Assembly: GCA_021790855.1 (NCBI GenBank)
Contig: JAJYFP010000016.1
Location: 1-9,224 of the forward strand
From: Actinomycetes bacterium
Lineage (GTDB): Bacteria > Actinomycetota > Acidimicrobiia > Acidimicrobiales > Acidimicrobiaceae
DNA length: 9,224 nucleotides
Direction: 5' to 3'
Part shown: positions 1 to 5,708 of the stretch, in pieces
How the letters are laid out: each line of letters opens with the position of its first letter
Numbering within the stretch: the first letter of the stretch is position 1
Made by a program: the position numbers and the translations under genes
Notes under the pieces: model-generated
What the model saw: only the letters and a program-made list of their open reading frames with translations
Database searches by the model: none
What the model was told of the DNA's origin: nothing

Positions 1-1223
1 TAGGCTTGCCGAGGCCTTACAATTCTAGAGTCCTGCTCTAAGAGTTCGTTCCAATGTGCCAACCATCCAGAGATCCTTGGGATCGCAAATAGTACTGGAA
101 ACATATCTACAGGGAATCCCATTGCCTGATAGATAATCCCGGAGTAAAAGTCTACGTTCGGATACAGCTTACGCGATATGAAGTACTCATCGGACAAAGC
201 AACCTCTTCAAGCTTTAGCGCAATATCCAGCAAAGGATTCTTACCTGTGACCTCAAAGACTTCATACGCCGTCCGCTTGACTATCTTTGCTCGTGGGTCA
301 TAGTTCTTATATACTCGATGTCCAAAACCTTGCAGTCTTCCGTGTCCATCTTTTACTGACTTTACAAAGTCGCTAACGTTATCTATCGATCCGATCTCGG
401 CCAACATCTTTATTACCGCTTCGTTTGCACCACCGTGACGCGGTCCATACAGAGCTGCGGTCGCAGCCGCTGCTGCAGAGTATGGATCTGCGTGAGCCGA
501 TCCTACAACCCGCATGGCGGTCGTAGAACAGTTCTGCTCATGGTCGGCGTGAAGAATAAATAGTACGTCCATGGCTCTTACAAGTCTCGGATCCGCCTCG
601 TACCTTGGCTCGGCTATTTTCCACATCATAGAGAGAAAGTTTGCCGGAAACGATAGTGAGTTGTCTGGATATACAAAGGGCATACCAACGGAAAATCTAT
701 ATGCGGCCGCCGCCAGTGTGGGCATTTTAGCGATAAGGCGAACGATCTGCTTGTCCCTGGATATCGGATCAAAAATATCCTTCGCATCCGAATAAAACGT
801 CGACAGTGCGGCCGCAGCTGACACCAAAATCCCCATGGGATGTGCATCGTAGTGGAAACCCTCTAAGAAACGCTTTCTCACATTCTCATGGATAAAGGTA
901 TGGTGTGTAACATCGTTGACCCACTTCTCGTACTGCTCCTTCGTTGGCAGTTCGCCATATAGAAGCAAGTATGATACCTCAAGATAGGTTGAATCTTCTG
1001 CTAGCTGTTCAATCGGGTAGCCTCTATACCTCAAGATTCCATTATCACCATCTAGGTATGAGATCGAAGATTCAGCCATCGCGGTACTCATAAGACCTGG
1101 ATCATAAAACCAAATTCCAGGTAGGTGTTTTTGCCATTCATGTGAGGAGACCGTCCCATTTTCAATAGGAATCTCGAAAGACTCTCCGGTTCTGTTATCT
1201 GTAATGGTGATCGATTCAGCCAT
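1..1223 (-). CDS. gltA: Citrate synthase, type II-like (C-terminal end cut by window edge)
   Basis: Condenses acetyl-CoA and oxaloacetate to citrate, the entry step of the TCA cycle, in the cytoplasm. I translated this frame by hand. It begins MAESITITDNRTGESF and continues with the family blocks DGDNGILRYRGYPIEQLAE, ILHADHEQNCSTTAMR, GPRHGGANEAV, GFGHRVYKNYDPRAK and KLYPNVDFYSG. By family alignment the catalytic residues are His263 (GPRHGG), His302 (GFGHRVY) and Asp358 (NVDFYSG). The frame is open to the edge at RPRQ-A-Y, where relatives continue with about 20 more residues, so some 407 of roughly 430 residues are present. The ATG at 1223 is chosen because a strong Shine-Dalgarno (GAAGGAAGG) ends 8 bases before it. 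It resembles actinobacterial GltA2. A methylcitrate synthase is less likely, given the N-terminal strand region and high similarity to GltA2, but cannot be fully excluded. The GNAT gene lies 89 bp upstream on the same strand. Confidence 0.96.
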   Translation of the reverse strand, partial: MAESITITDNRTGESFEIPIENGTVSSHEWQKHLPGIWFYDPGLMSTAMAESSISYLDGDNGILRYRGYPIEQLAEDSTYLEVSYLLLYGELPTKEQYEKWVNDVTHHTFIHENVRKRFLEGFHYDAHPMGILVSAAAALSTFYSDAKDIFDPISRDKQIVRLIAKMPTLAAAAYRFSVGMPFVYPDNSLSFPANFLSMMWKIAEPRYEADPRLVRAMDVLFILHADHEQNCSTTAMRVVGSAHADPYSAAAAATAALYGPRHGGANEAVIKMLAEIGSIDNVSDFVKSVKDGHGRLQGFGHRVYKNYDPRAKIVKRTAYEVFEVTGKNPLLDIALKLEEVALSDEYFISRKLYPNVDFYSGIIYQAMGFPVDMFPVLFAIPRISGWLAHWNELLEQDSRIVRPRQA

Positions 1224-1231
1224 AAAAAGTG

Positions 1232-1266
1232 CCTTCCTTCTTCGATTAAATCACGGCTTAGTTATA
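1232..1266 (-). promoter_or_regulatory. gltA ribosome binding site and candidate -10 box
   Basis: On the minus strand, GAAGGAAGG (1240-1232) is a strong Shine-Dalgarno 8 bases before the gltA ATG. TATAAC (1266-1261) matches the -10 consensus at five of six positions and would give a leader of about 30-35 bases. No convincing -35 hexamer is seen 16-18 bases upstream. The RBS is solid; the promoter is only a candidate. Confidence 0.4.
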
Positions 1267-1312
1267 TATCAAGAAACTAACAGAGGATCTTCTCTTACGC
1301 TAATTGCAAAGC

Positions 1313-1756
1313 TCATCCATAGCGATACACGTTCGTCTCCCTCAATTTAAACCCCAATGACTGATACATTGCGTTCGCGTTAAGTCGTGAAGGTCTTGAC
1401 GTCAAATCAACAGAGACGGCGCCCAGCTCCTTGGCCTTCTCGATTGCGTGTAAGGTCAAGCTCTTTCCCAGACCCAAGCCTCTAGACTCTTCATCAACGA
1501 CGACGTCTTCTATCCACGCCCGTATGCCTGTAGGTATATAAAAGACCACCAAAGTCAACATTCCCAAAATAAAGCCGTCAGAATTTCGTCTCGCAACGAA
1601 CAATAGGCAACGATCATCACTAAGGACCTGGGTCAACGAATCGTTTGAAACTGGCTTTGCAGAACGTGATAGTTGCGATACCAAGGCCGCAATCTGGTTA
1701 ACATCACCGCACTTCAACTCGCTTAATCTGGAGATTACGACTTTACTGTCAGACAT
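1313..1756 (-). CDS. GNAT-family N-acetyltransferase
   Basis: A 147-residue cytoplasmic protein with one GNAT fold, expected to transfer an acetyl group from acetyl-CoA to an unidentified amine. Motif A is clear: the strand IEDVVVDEE (82-90) is followed by RGLGLGKSL (92-100), which fits the R/Q-x-x-G-x-G/A pyrophosphate-binding loop, then an amphipathic helix. Motif B is visible at residues 127-137 as ANAMYQSLGFK, the usual C-terminal 'xxYxxxGF' signature. The length is normal for a single-domain GNAT. The ATG start is supported by AAGGGG four bases upstream. It lies 89 bp upstream of gltA on the same strand and could be co-transcribed with it, although gltA has its own possible -10 box. Nothing in the sequence identifies the substrate: small molecule, antibiotic or protein N-terminus all remain possible. 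Confidence 0.88.
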   Translation of the reverse strand: MSDSKVVISRLSELKCGDVNQIAALVSQLSRSAKPVSNDSLTQVLSDDRCLLFVARRNSDGFILGMLTLVVFYIPTGIRAWIEDVVVDEESRGLGLGKSLTLHAIEKAKELGAVSVDLTSRPSRLNANAMYQSLGFKLRETNVYRYG

Positions 1757-1941
1757 GTCGCCCCTTCAAGATACCTTGCTGCAATGGATACATTTCCAAC
1801 TCCACAGTCACACCTTCGAATAGTCCTACACGGAATTCTACCTTGCAATCATTAACGAAACGGAGAGTATCGTCTTAACGTCGACCCGAGGACATCTCCT
1901 AAAGCAATAGAAATCGCCGATGCGCATAAAGGACTAGGCTG
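1757..1941. promoter_or_regulatory. Divergent intergenic region between GNAT and PAC2 genes
   Basis: This 185-bp spacer must hold the 5' regions of two diverging genes. At the PAC2 end, AAAGGA (1928-1933) is a Shine-Dalgarno 8 bases from TTG at 1942 and 14 bases from the in-frame ATG at 1948, so it favours the TTG start. At the GNAT end, AAGGGG is the RBS. I found no pair of -35/-10 hexamers with good match and spacing on either strand, and no palindrome or hairpin. Confidence 0.45.
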
Positions 1942-2823
1942 TTGGACATGGAAGATGCAAGTTGGCTATCCCCAACACAAGACAGCGGCAACGGTACCAC
2001 ACTAGTGATAGCGTTCGAAGGATGGAGCGACGCAGCTGAAGCTGCCACGATCGCTTTGAAACACGTCAGGTCGCAGTTGCGCGCTCGGAGAGTCGCTTCT
2101 ATCGATCCCGATAACTACTTCGACTTCACCGTCACACGCCCTCAGATCAAGCTCTCACCCTCTGGAGTACGCAGACTCAGCTGGCCAGAGAGCAAGTTCT
2201 ATCTATCGAACCTCCCTAACTCCCCAAAACTTCTCATCGGAGTTGGCCCTGAACCGCAACTTCGATGGAAAGCGTTCTCTAGGTCAGTACTTAAAATTGC
2301 GGACACCTATAACGTCGAAAAGGTTATAACACTGGGGGCACTCTTATCGGAGGTTCCACACACGAGGCCAATCAAGATAGTAGGCACAACATCAGATGAA
2401 CAGCTTGCTGAGCAACTTGGACTTAGTCGGCCAAGCTATGAAGGTCCCACTGGAGTCCTAGGGGTCCTCCAAGCAGCTTTCGAGGCACGCGGTGCTAGTT
2501 GCGTCTCACTTTGGGCAAACGTACCGCACTATGTTGCACAAACCCCATCGCCCAAGGCGGCTTTAGCGCTAGTAAAAAGGGTATCTGCACTTATACATCT
2601 AGGTATCGATACTAGTGATCTAGAGAGTGAAACGGTGGAGTATGACACACAGATAGACGAGGCAGTCTCATCGGACGATGAAGCGCGCGCCTATGTTGAA
2701 CAGCTAGAAAACGCCACCTCTGAGTATCTAGATGATGACCATCACTTTCTAGAAATAGCCACCGCAGAGGAGATAGCGCAAGAGGCTGAGAGTTTCCTAA
2801 AACGACACTCTAGCGGGGATTAA
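1942..2823 (+). CDS. PAC2-family protein (proteasome-assembly-chaperone-like)
   Basis: A 293-residue soluble protein of the PAC2 family. In eukaryotes and archaea this fold is found in proteasome assembly chaperones and relatives; in actinobacteria the role is unknown. Family blocks seen are LVIAFEGWSDAAEAA (21-35), DPDNYFDF (55-62), LLIGVGPEPQLRW (97-109), ITLGALLSEVPHTRP (129-143), YEGPTGVLG (166-174) and SLWANVPHYV (189-198). The C-terminal 60 residues are strongly acidic and probably helical, ending EEIAQEAESFLKRHSSGD, as in actinobacterial relatives. There is no signal peptide or membrane segment, and no HbYX-type C-terminus that would point to direct 20S proteasome docking. The TTG start is preferred because AAAGGA lies 8 bases before it; the ATG two codons later is the alternative. 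The gene stands alone on the plus strand, and no proteasome gene lies in the window. Confidence 0.9.
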   Translation: MDMEDASWLSPTQDSGNGTTLVIAFEGWSDAAEAATIALKHVRSQLRARRVASIDPDNYFDFTVTRPQIKLSPSGVRRLSWPESKFYLSNLPNSPKLLIGVGPEPQLRWKAFSRSVLKIADTYNVEKVITLGALLSEVPHTRPIKIVGTTSDEQLAEQLGLSRPSYEGPTGVLGVLQAAFEARGASCVSLWANVPHYVAQTPSPKAALALVKRVSALIHLGIDTSDLESETVEYDTQIDEAVSSDDEARAYVEQLENATSEYLDDDHHFLEIATAEEIAQEAESFLKRHSSGD

Positions 2824-2834
2824 AGGGAGTACAA

Positions 2835-3512
2835 CTAGAACCTAGGAGGGTCAAAGAAGGTACGATCAACTCTTCCCGTCAATATAGCCTCTCGTAGACC
2901 GGGGACTCTTTTTTTGATGTCTGGCATAGGAGAAGGCAGCGCGTCAAGACTGAACCAGCCAGCGTCTTGCGTCTCAAGTGGATGCCTGAGGATCTCGCCA
3001 CTTTGGTACTCACACAGAAACACTATCGAGTACATAGGAATAGAGGTAAAGCCGGAGCGCATCCCATCTAGAACCGCCAAGACACCGACAACTTCGACAC
3101 CCACTCCAGTCTCTTCTTTTACTTCCTTTACAACAACCTCCGCCGGCGAGTAACCAACATCAGCCCATCCAGTGGGGTAGAGCCATACTCCTGAGTCGCC
3201 CCTTTGGATCAATAAGATATCAGATCTATCGTTGCGGACAATGGCGGCTACCGAAACTTTAGGGGTAATGTAGCCTTTGACCCCTGAACTGACTCTCGAG
3301 ATCCACATTTTATACAGACCATCTGCGTCTATATCTTTAGATACAAATCCGTCCCCATCTCCACCTGAAGCGATCCTTATTTCAGCAGTGACCTTAAGAA
3401 TCTCTTCATATCGCTCTCGCTCATAGAGGCTCTCAGAGAATCCTAGTCCTGTGAGGGCCAAGGCAGAGATACTCTCTGCCCACCGCATGAGATCTTTAGA
3501 AGTTACTTGCAT
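2835..3512 (-). CDS. Nudix hydrolase with N-terminal Nudix-associated domain
   Basis: A 225-residue protein expected to hydrolyse a nucleoside diphosphate linked to another moiety (ADP-ribose-like or nucleotide-sugar substrates are typical), with Mg2+. Residues 1-70, including LMRWAESISALALTGLGFSE and the ERERYEE segment, resemble the small helical domain found before Nudix domains in the YjhB-like group. The Nudix fold starts near PKVSVAAIVRND (84-95). The Nudix box is residues 115-137. It keeps Gly115, the metal-binding core Glu130, Glu133 and Glu134, and Gly136. Its first Glu is Tyr121, however, and the usual Arg is Lys129. No Shine-Dalgarno precedes the ATG at 3512. An alternative start is Met9 (3488), but homologues usually carry the extra residues before LxRWA, which supports 3512. 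It converges on PAC2 with only 11 bp between stops. The exact substrate cannot be read from the sequence. Confidence 0.88.
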   Translation of the reverse strand: MQVTSKDLMRWAESISALALTGLGFSESLYERERYEEILKVTAEIRIASGGDGDGFVSKDIDADGLYKMWISRVSSGVKGYITPKVSVAAIVRNDRSDILLIQRGDSGVWLYPTGWADVGYSPAEVVVKEVKEETGVGVEVVGVLAVLDGMRSGFTSIPMYSIVFLCEYQSGEILRHPLETQDAGWFSLDALPSPMPDIKKRVPGLREAILTGRVDRTFFDPPRF

Positions 3513-3519
3513 ATAAATA

Positions 3520-3525
3520 AGGCTA
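3520..3525 (-). promoter_or_regulatory. Candidate -10 box for a leaderless Nudix transcript
   Basis: On the minus strand TAGCCT fits the actinobacterial TAnnnT -10 pattern and sits exactly 7 bases before the Nudix ATG, the spacing expected if transcription begins at the A of the start codon. The lack of any Shine-Dalgarno agrees with this. No good -35 hexamer is present, so it remains a candidate. Confidence 0.3.
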
Positions 3526-3574
3526 GTACCAAAGCAGAGAATGAAGTAAACACCAAATCAACTAAGGTGTACCT

Positions 3575-3784
3575 GTGGGCGTCAAAGAAAACTGCAAGCA
3601 CTATATCCTCCAGAGCGTCTCTTTAGGAGACAAATTAGAACGATGCAAACTTTCCGCAAACGGCGAACTACCTTTCTCTTGCCCCAATGACTGCCTCTTC
3701 TACGAGCGTCGCACTGGAGTTTCTCGAGTAGGTTGGCAACTTCCAGATCCAAAGACGCGCAAAAAACAACCGCCAGAAAGATAG
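3575..3784 (+). CDS. Small four-cysteine protein of unknown function
   Basis: A 69-residue protein that I do not recognise as a characterised family. It has four cysteines at 7, 24, 36 and 40 (C-x16-C-x11-C-x3-C) in a hydrophilic context, with the motif FSCPNDCLFYE (34-44) followed by a basic proline-rich tail ending KTRKKQPPER. There is no signal peptide or membrane segment, so it is probably cytosolic, and the four cysteines could bind one zinc ion or an iron-sulfur cluster. The GTG start is supported by AAGGTG five bases upstream. Codon structure is coherent and the gene fills the space between two minus-strand genes: 62 bp from the Nudix start and 7 bp from the NIL-gene stop. This makes a real gene much more likely than a chance frame. 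It is transcribed alone. Function is open: redox, metal handling or RNA binding are all possible. Confidence 0.72.
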   Translation: MGVKENCKHYILQSVSLGDKLERCKLSANGELPFSCPNDCLFYERRTGVSRVGWQLPDPKTRKKQPPER

Positions 3785-3791
3785 TGCGTTC

Positions 3792-4034
3792 CTAACTTTC
3801 TACCACGTCTCCAAGTCCATCAACCTCTACGCCGATCTCTTTTAGCCAGTGCAGAGAACGCTCGATATCTCCTGGTTCGCCTTCGAGCTCACAGACGATC
3901 CATCCCATGCCGGCCTCTACAGCGGCTCGCCTAATATTTGCAAGTACGTTAAAGTCGCACGCAAGCCTAGCTATTACCGGCACAGTAACTAGATCATCAG
4001 GATACACAAGCTTTACCCGTACGCCACCAGACAT
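3792..4034 (-). CDS. Stand-alone NIL-domain protein
   Basis: An 80-residue protein that is essentially one NIL domain, the ferredoxin-like βαββαβ module known from the C-terminus of the methionine ABC transporter ATPase MetN, where it senses methionine. The domain spans about residues 5-71: strand VRVKLVYPD, helix VTVPVIARLACDFNVLANI, strand MGWIVCELEG, then helix DIERSLHWLKEIGVEV. In other prokaryotes NIL domains are fused to ferredoxin domains and take part in sulfur/homocysteine chemistry. This one has no ferredoxin cysteines (only Cys26 and Cys48) and no transporter part. The ATG is preceded by GAGGGAG about ten bases upstream. It follows larE by 16 bp and is surely co-transcribed with it. 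A role as a small ligand-binding or sulfur-carrier partner of LarE is inference from position only. Confidence 0.83.
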   Translation of the reverse strand: MSGGVRVKLVYPDDLVTVPVIARLACDFNVLANIRRAAVEAGMGWIVCELEGEPGDIERSLHWLKEIGVEVDGLGDVVES

Positions 4035-4050
4035 CTTTCATACACTCCCT

Positions 4051-4911
4051 CTAATTAATAATGGACCGTGACTTGCGCGTGTGGAACGAACCTGATTGGA
4101 AACCTTCAAGATCCAAGGTCACGAAACCATATCCTGCATTCTTGCATCTCGAGACAATCTCTTCTCTGGACTCAAGTACTAGTTTTAGATCATCCGTCGA
4201 AACCTCTAGTCGCACAGTATCTCCGTGGTGCCTAGCTCGCAGCTGCCTAAATCCCAAACGTTTCAAAGCTCGTTCTACTCGTTGTATCTGAGACAGAGCT
4301 TCAACTGTGACCGGGGTTCCAAAAGGAATCCGAGACGCTAAGCACGCCGATTGAGGTTTATCCCACGTAGAAAGGCCAAGATCCCGAGCGATCGCTCTAA
4401 TCTCGGATTTACCAATACCAGCTTCACTCAACGGAAATCGTCCACCTCGTTCAAGTGCAGCCCTCTGACCAGGTCTAGTTCCTGGGTCATCATCACTATT
4501 TACACCTAATATCACTGTGCTCTGAAACCGTTCCGCCAAAGGCAGGAGTTCATCAAACAGTTCACTCTTACAGAAGTAGCATCGAGACGATGAATTTTCC
4601 ACATAACTGGGATTTTCCATCTCGCGGGTAAGTACTTGCTGGAAGTTTATTTCATAGTCAAAACAGAACTCTTTACAGACCTCAAGCTCATCTGAGGATA
4701 AAGAAGCGGATACTGCCGTAACGCATAGTACATTCTCCTTACCCAAGACCGCTTTGGCCAAATATGCCAGCAAGGTGGAATCGACACCCCCAGAGAGCCC
4801 GACTACGACTGACCCTAACTCGTCTAAAATCTCAGCAAGTCTATAAAATTTAGGGTAGTGTACGGATCCACTCAGTGTCTCTAAAACTTTTCGGTCCTGA
4901 ACTAAACACAC
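4051..4911 (-). CDS. larE: LarE-type ATP-dependent sulfur transferase (PP-loop)
   Basis: A 286-residue cytosolic enzyme of the LarE family. LarE adenylates the carboxylates of pyridinium-dicarboxylate mononucleotide and converts them to thiocarboxylates while making the nickel-pincer cofactor of lactate racemase-like enzymes. The PP-loop ATP site is SGGVDS (40-45) after LGSVVVGL. Further family marks are RCYFCKSELFDEL (110-122), ILGVNSDDDPGTRPGQRAA (134-152), SACLASRIPFGTPV (188-201) and RVERALKRLGF (211-221). Cys190 in the CLASR motif sits where the sacrificial cysteine of Lactobacillus LarE is expected. Cys111 and Cys114 in RCYFC add two more, the three-cysteine pattern described for LarE forms that carry a [4Fe-4S] cluster and need not destroy their own cysteine. 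The GTG start is the only sensible one (a stop lies three codons upstream), but its Shine-Dalgarno is poor. No larA, larB or larC is in the window, so the real substrate may differ. Confidence 0.9.
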   Translation of the reverse strand: MCLVQDRKVLETLSGSVHYPKFYRLAEILDELGSVVVGLSGGVDSTLLAYLAKAVLGKENVLCVTAVSASLSSDELEVCKEFCFDYEINFQQVLTREMENPSYVENSSSRCYFCKSELFDELLPLAERFQSTVILGVNSDDDPGTRPGQRAALERGGRFPLSEAGIGKSEIRAIARDLGLSTWDKPQSACLASRIPFGTPVTVEALSQIQRVERALKRLGFRQLRARHHGDTVRLEVSTDDLKLVLESREEIVSRCKNAGYGFVTLDLEGFQSGSFHTRKSRSIIN

Positions 4912-4942
4912 GCAGTTATCTTAGTCTGAAGAGCCAACTTCA

Positions 4943-4959
4943 TCTTATTTAACATAAGA
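4943..4959. repeat. Small AT-rich inverted repeat in the chdC-larE gap
   Basis: TCTTAT and ATAAGA form a perfect 6-bp inverted repeat with a 5-base spacer, inside the 62-bp gap between the chdC stop and the larE start. The stem is AT-rich and has no T-run after it, so it is a poor terminator. It could be an operator, part of a promoter, or chance. Confidence 0.3.
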
Positions 4960-4973
4960 CCACCGAATCCGTC

Positions 4974-5708
4974 TTAAAGTAACCGAACTACCTCCTCGAC
5001 AGGCGCTATCAGCCCACTATAGAAAGGTCCGAAGATACCATATAGAGTTGACGCTTCATCGAAACGCATGGTATAGACCACGTCCTTCAGATCATCTGGA
5101 CGTTCAGCAAAGAGCGTAACCCCCCACTCGTAGTCGTCAAGGCCCGTCGATCCTGTTACAAGTTGTGTAACTCGATCCGAGAACTTTCTACCTGAAGTAC
5201 CATGTTCGAACATGAGACGTTCTCTCTCTTCATACCCAAGCGCATACCAGTTATTCACCTCTCCCCTAGCTTTAGACATGGGGTAAAAACATATAGCTGT
5301 TTTATCTTCAGGCGGCAACTTCGGATATAGCCGAGGTCTCTTACGTCCCTCAGATAGGTTAGAAGCGTACTCTGAGACCTCCGTAATGGAGAAGTAAGAG
5401 TAACTAAACTCATAGCCAAGACCGGAAAGTTCGCTTTGAAACTGACGCAAACGCCAAAGATCAGGGCCTAATACCATAAAACCGGCGTCGGCCTTGTGCC
5501 CAAGTACAGCAAAGGAAACTACTTGATACCCATCGGCTTCTGCACGCTTACATAGTGCAACAGTACCCTCTCGATCCAACCCTTGGCTTGGAGCCTTGAC
5601 AAATAGATGCAACACCCCTAAACCTTGACGAGGAGTTGAGAACACCTCATCCTCCGAGCTCTGAGTCTTGTACTCAGGCTGACCAAACAGATCCTTCTCA
5701 ATAATCAC
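4974..5708 (-). CDS. chdC: Coproheme decarboxylase (HemQ/ChdC)
   Basis: A 244-residue enzyme of the chlorite dismutase superfamily. It makes heme b by two H2O2-dependent decarboxylations of coproheme III, the final step of the coproporphyrin-dependent heme pathway of Gram-positive bacteria. Diagnostic blocks are LYPKLPPEDKTAICFYPMSKARG (127-149) with Tyr142 of the YPM motif as the catalytic tyrosine, NWYALGYEERERLMFEHG (153-170) with His169 as the likely proximal heme ligand, VTGSTGLDDYEWGVTLF (184-200), and the tail YTMRFDEAS...FGPFYSG. This pattern and length fit ChdC rather than true chlorite dismutase. The only histidines are 34, 71 and 169. The GTG start shares its G with the TAG stop of the upstream protease gene (TAGTG), and AAAGGAAGAAG lies about ten bases upstream, so it is almost certainly translated from the same mRNA. 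It is probably a cytosolic homopentamer. Confidence 0.94.
   Translation of the reverse strand: MIIEKDLFGQPEYKTQSSEDEVFSTPRQGLGVLHLFVKAPSQGLDREGTVALCKRAEADGYQVVSFAVLGHKADAGFMVLGPDLWRLRQFQSELSGLGYEFSYSYFSITEVSEYASNLSEGRKRPRLYPKLPPEDKTAICFYPMSKARGEVNNWYALGYEERERLMFEHGTSGRKFSDRVTQLVTGSTGLDDYEWGVTLFAERPDDLKDVVYTMRFDEASTLYGIFGPFYSGLIAPVEEVVRLL

Noticed and set aside
571..795. Plus-strand 74-codon open frame with ATG
   Set aside because: It lies wholly within citrate synthase on the other strand, whose conserved motifs cover the same bases; its own product has no recognisable pattern.
2824..2834. Bidirectional terminator between the convergent PAC2 and Nudix genes
   Set aside because: The 11-bp gap and flanking bases contain no inverted repeat or T-run of useful size.
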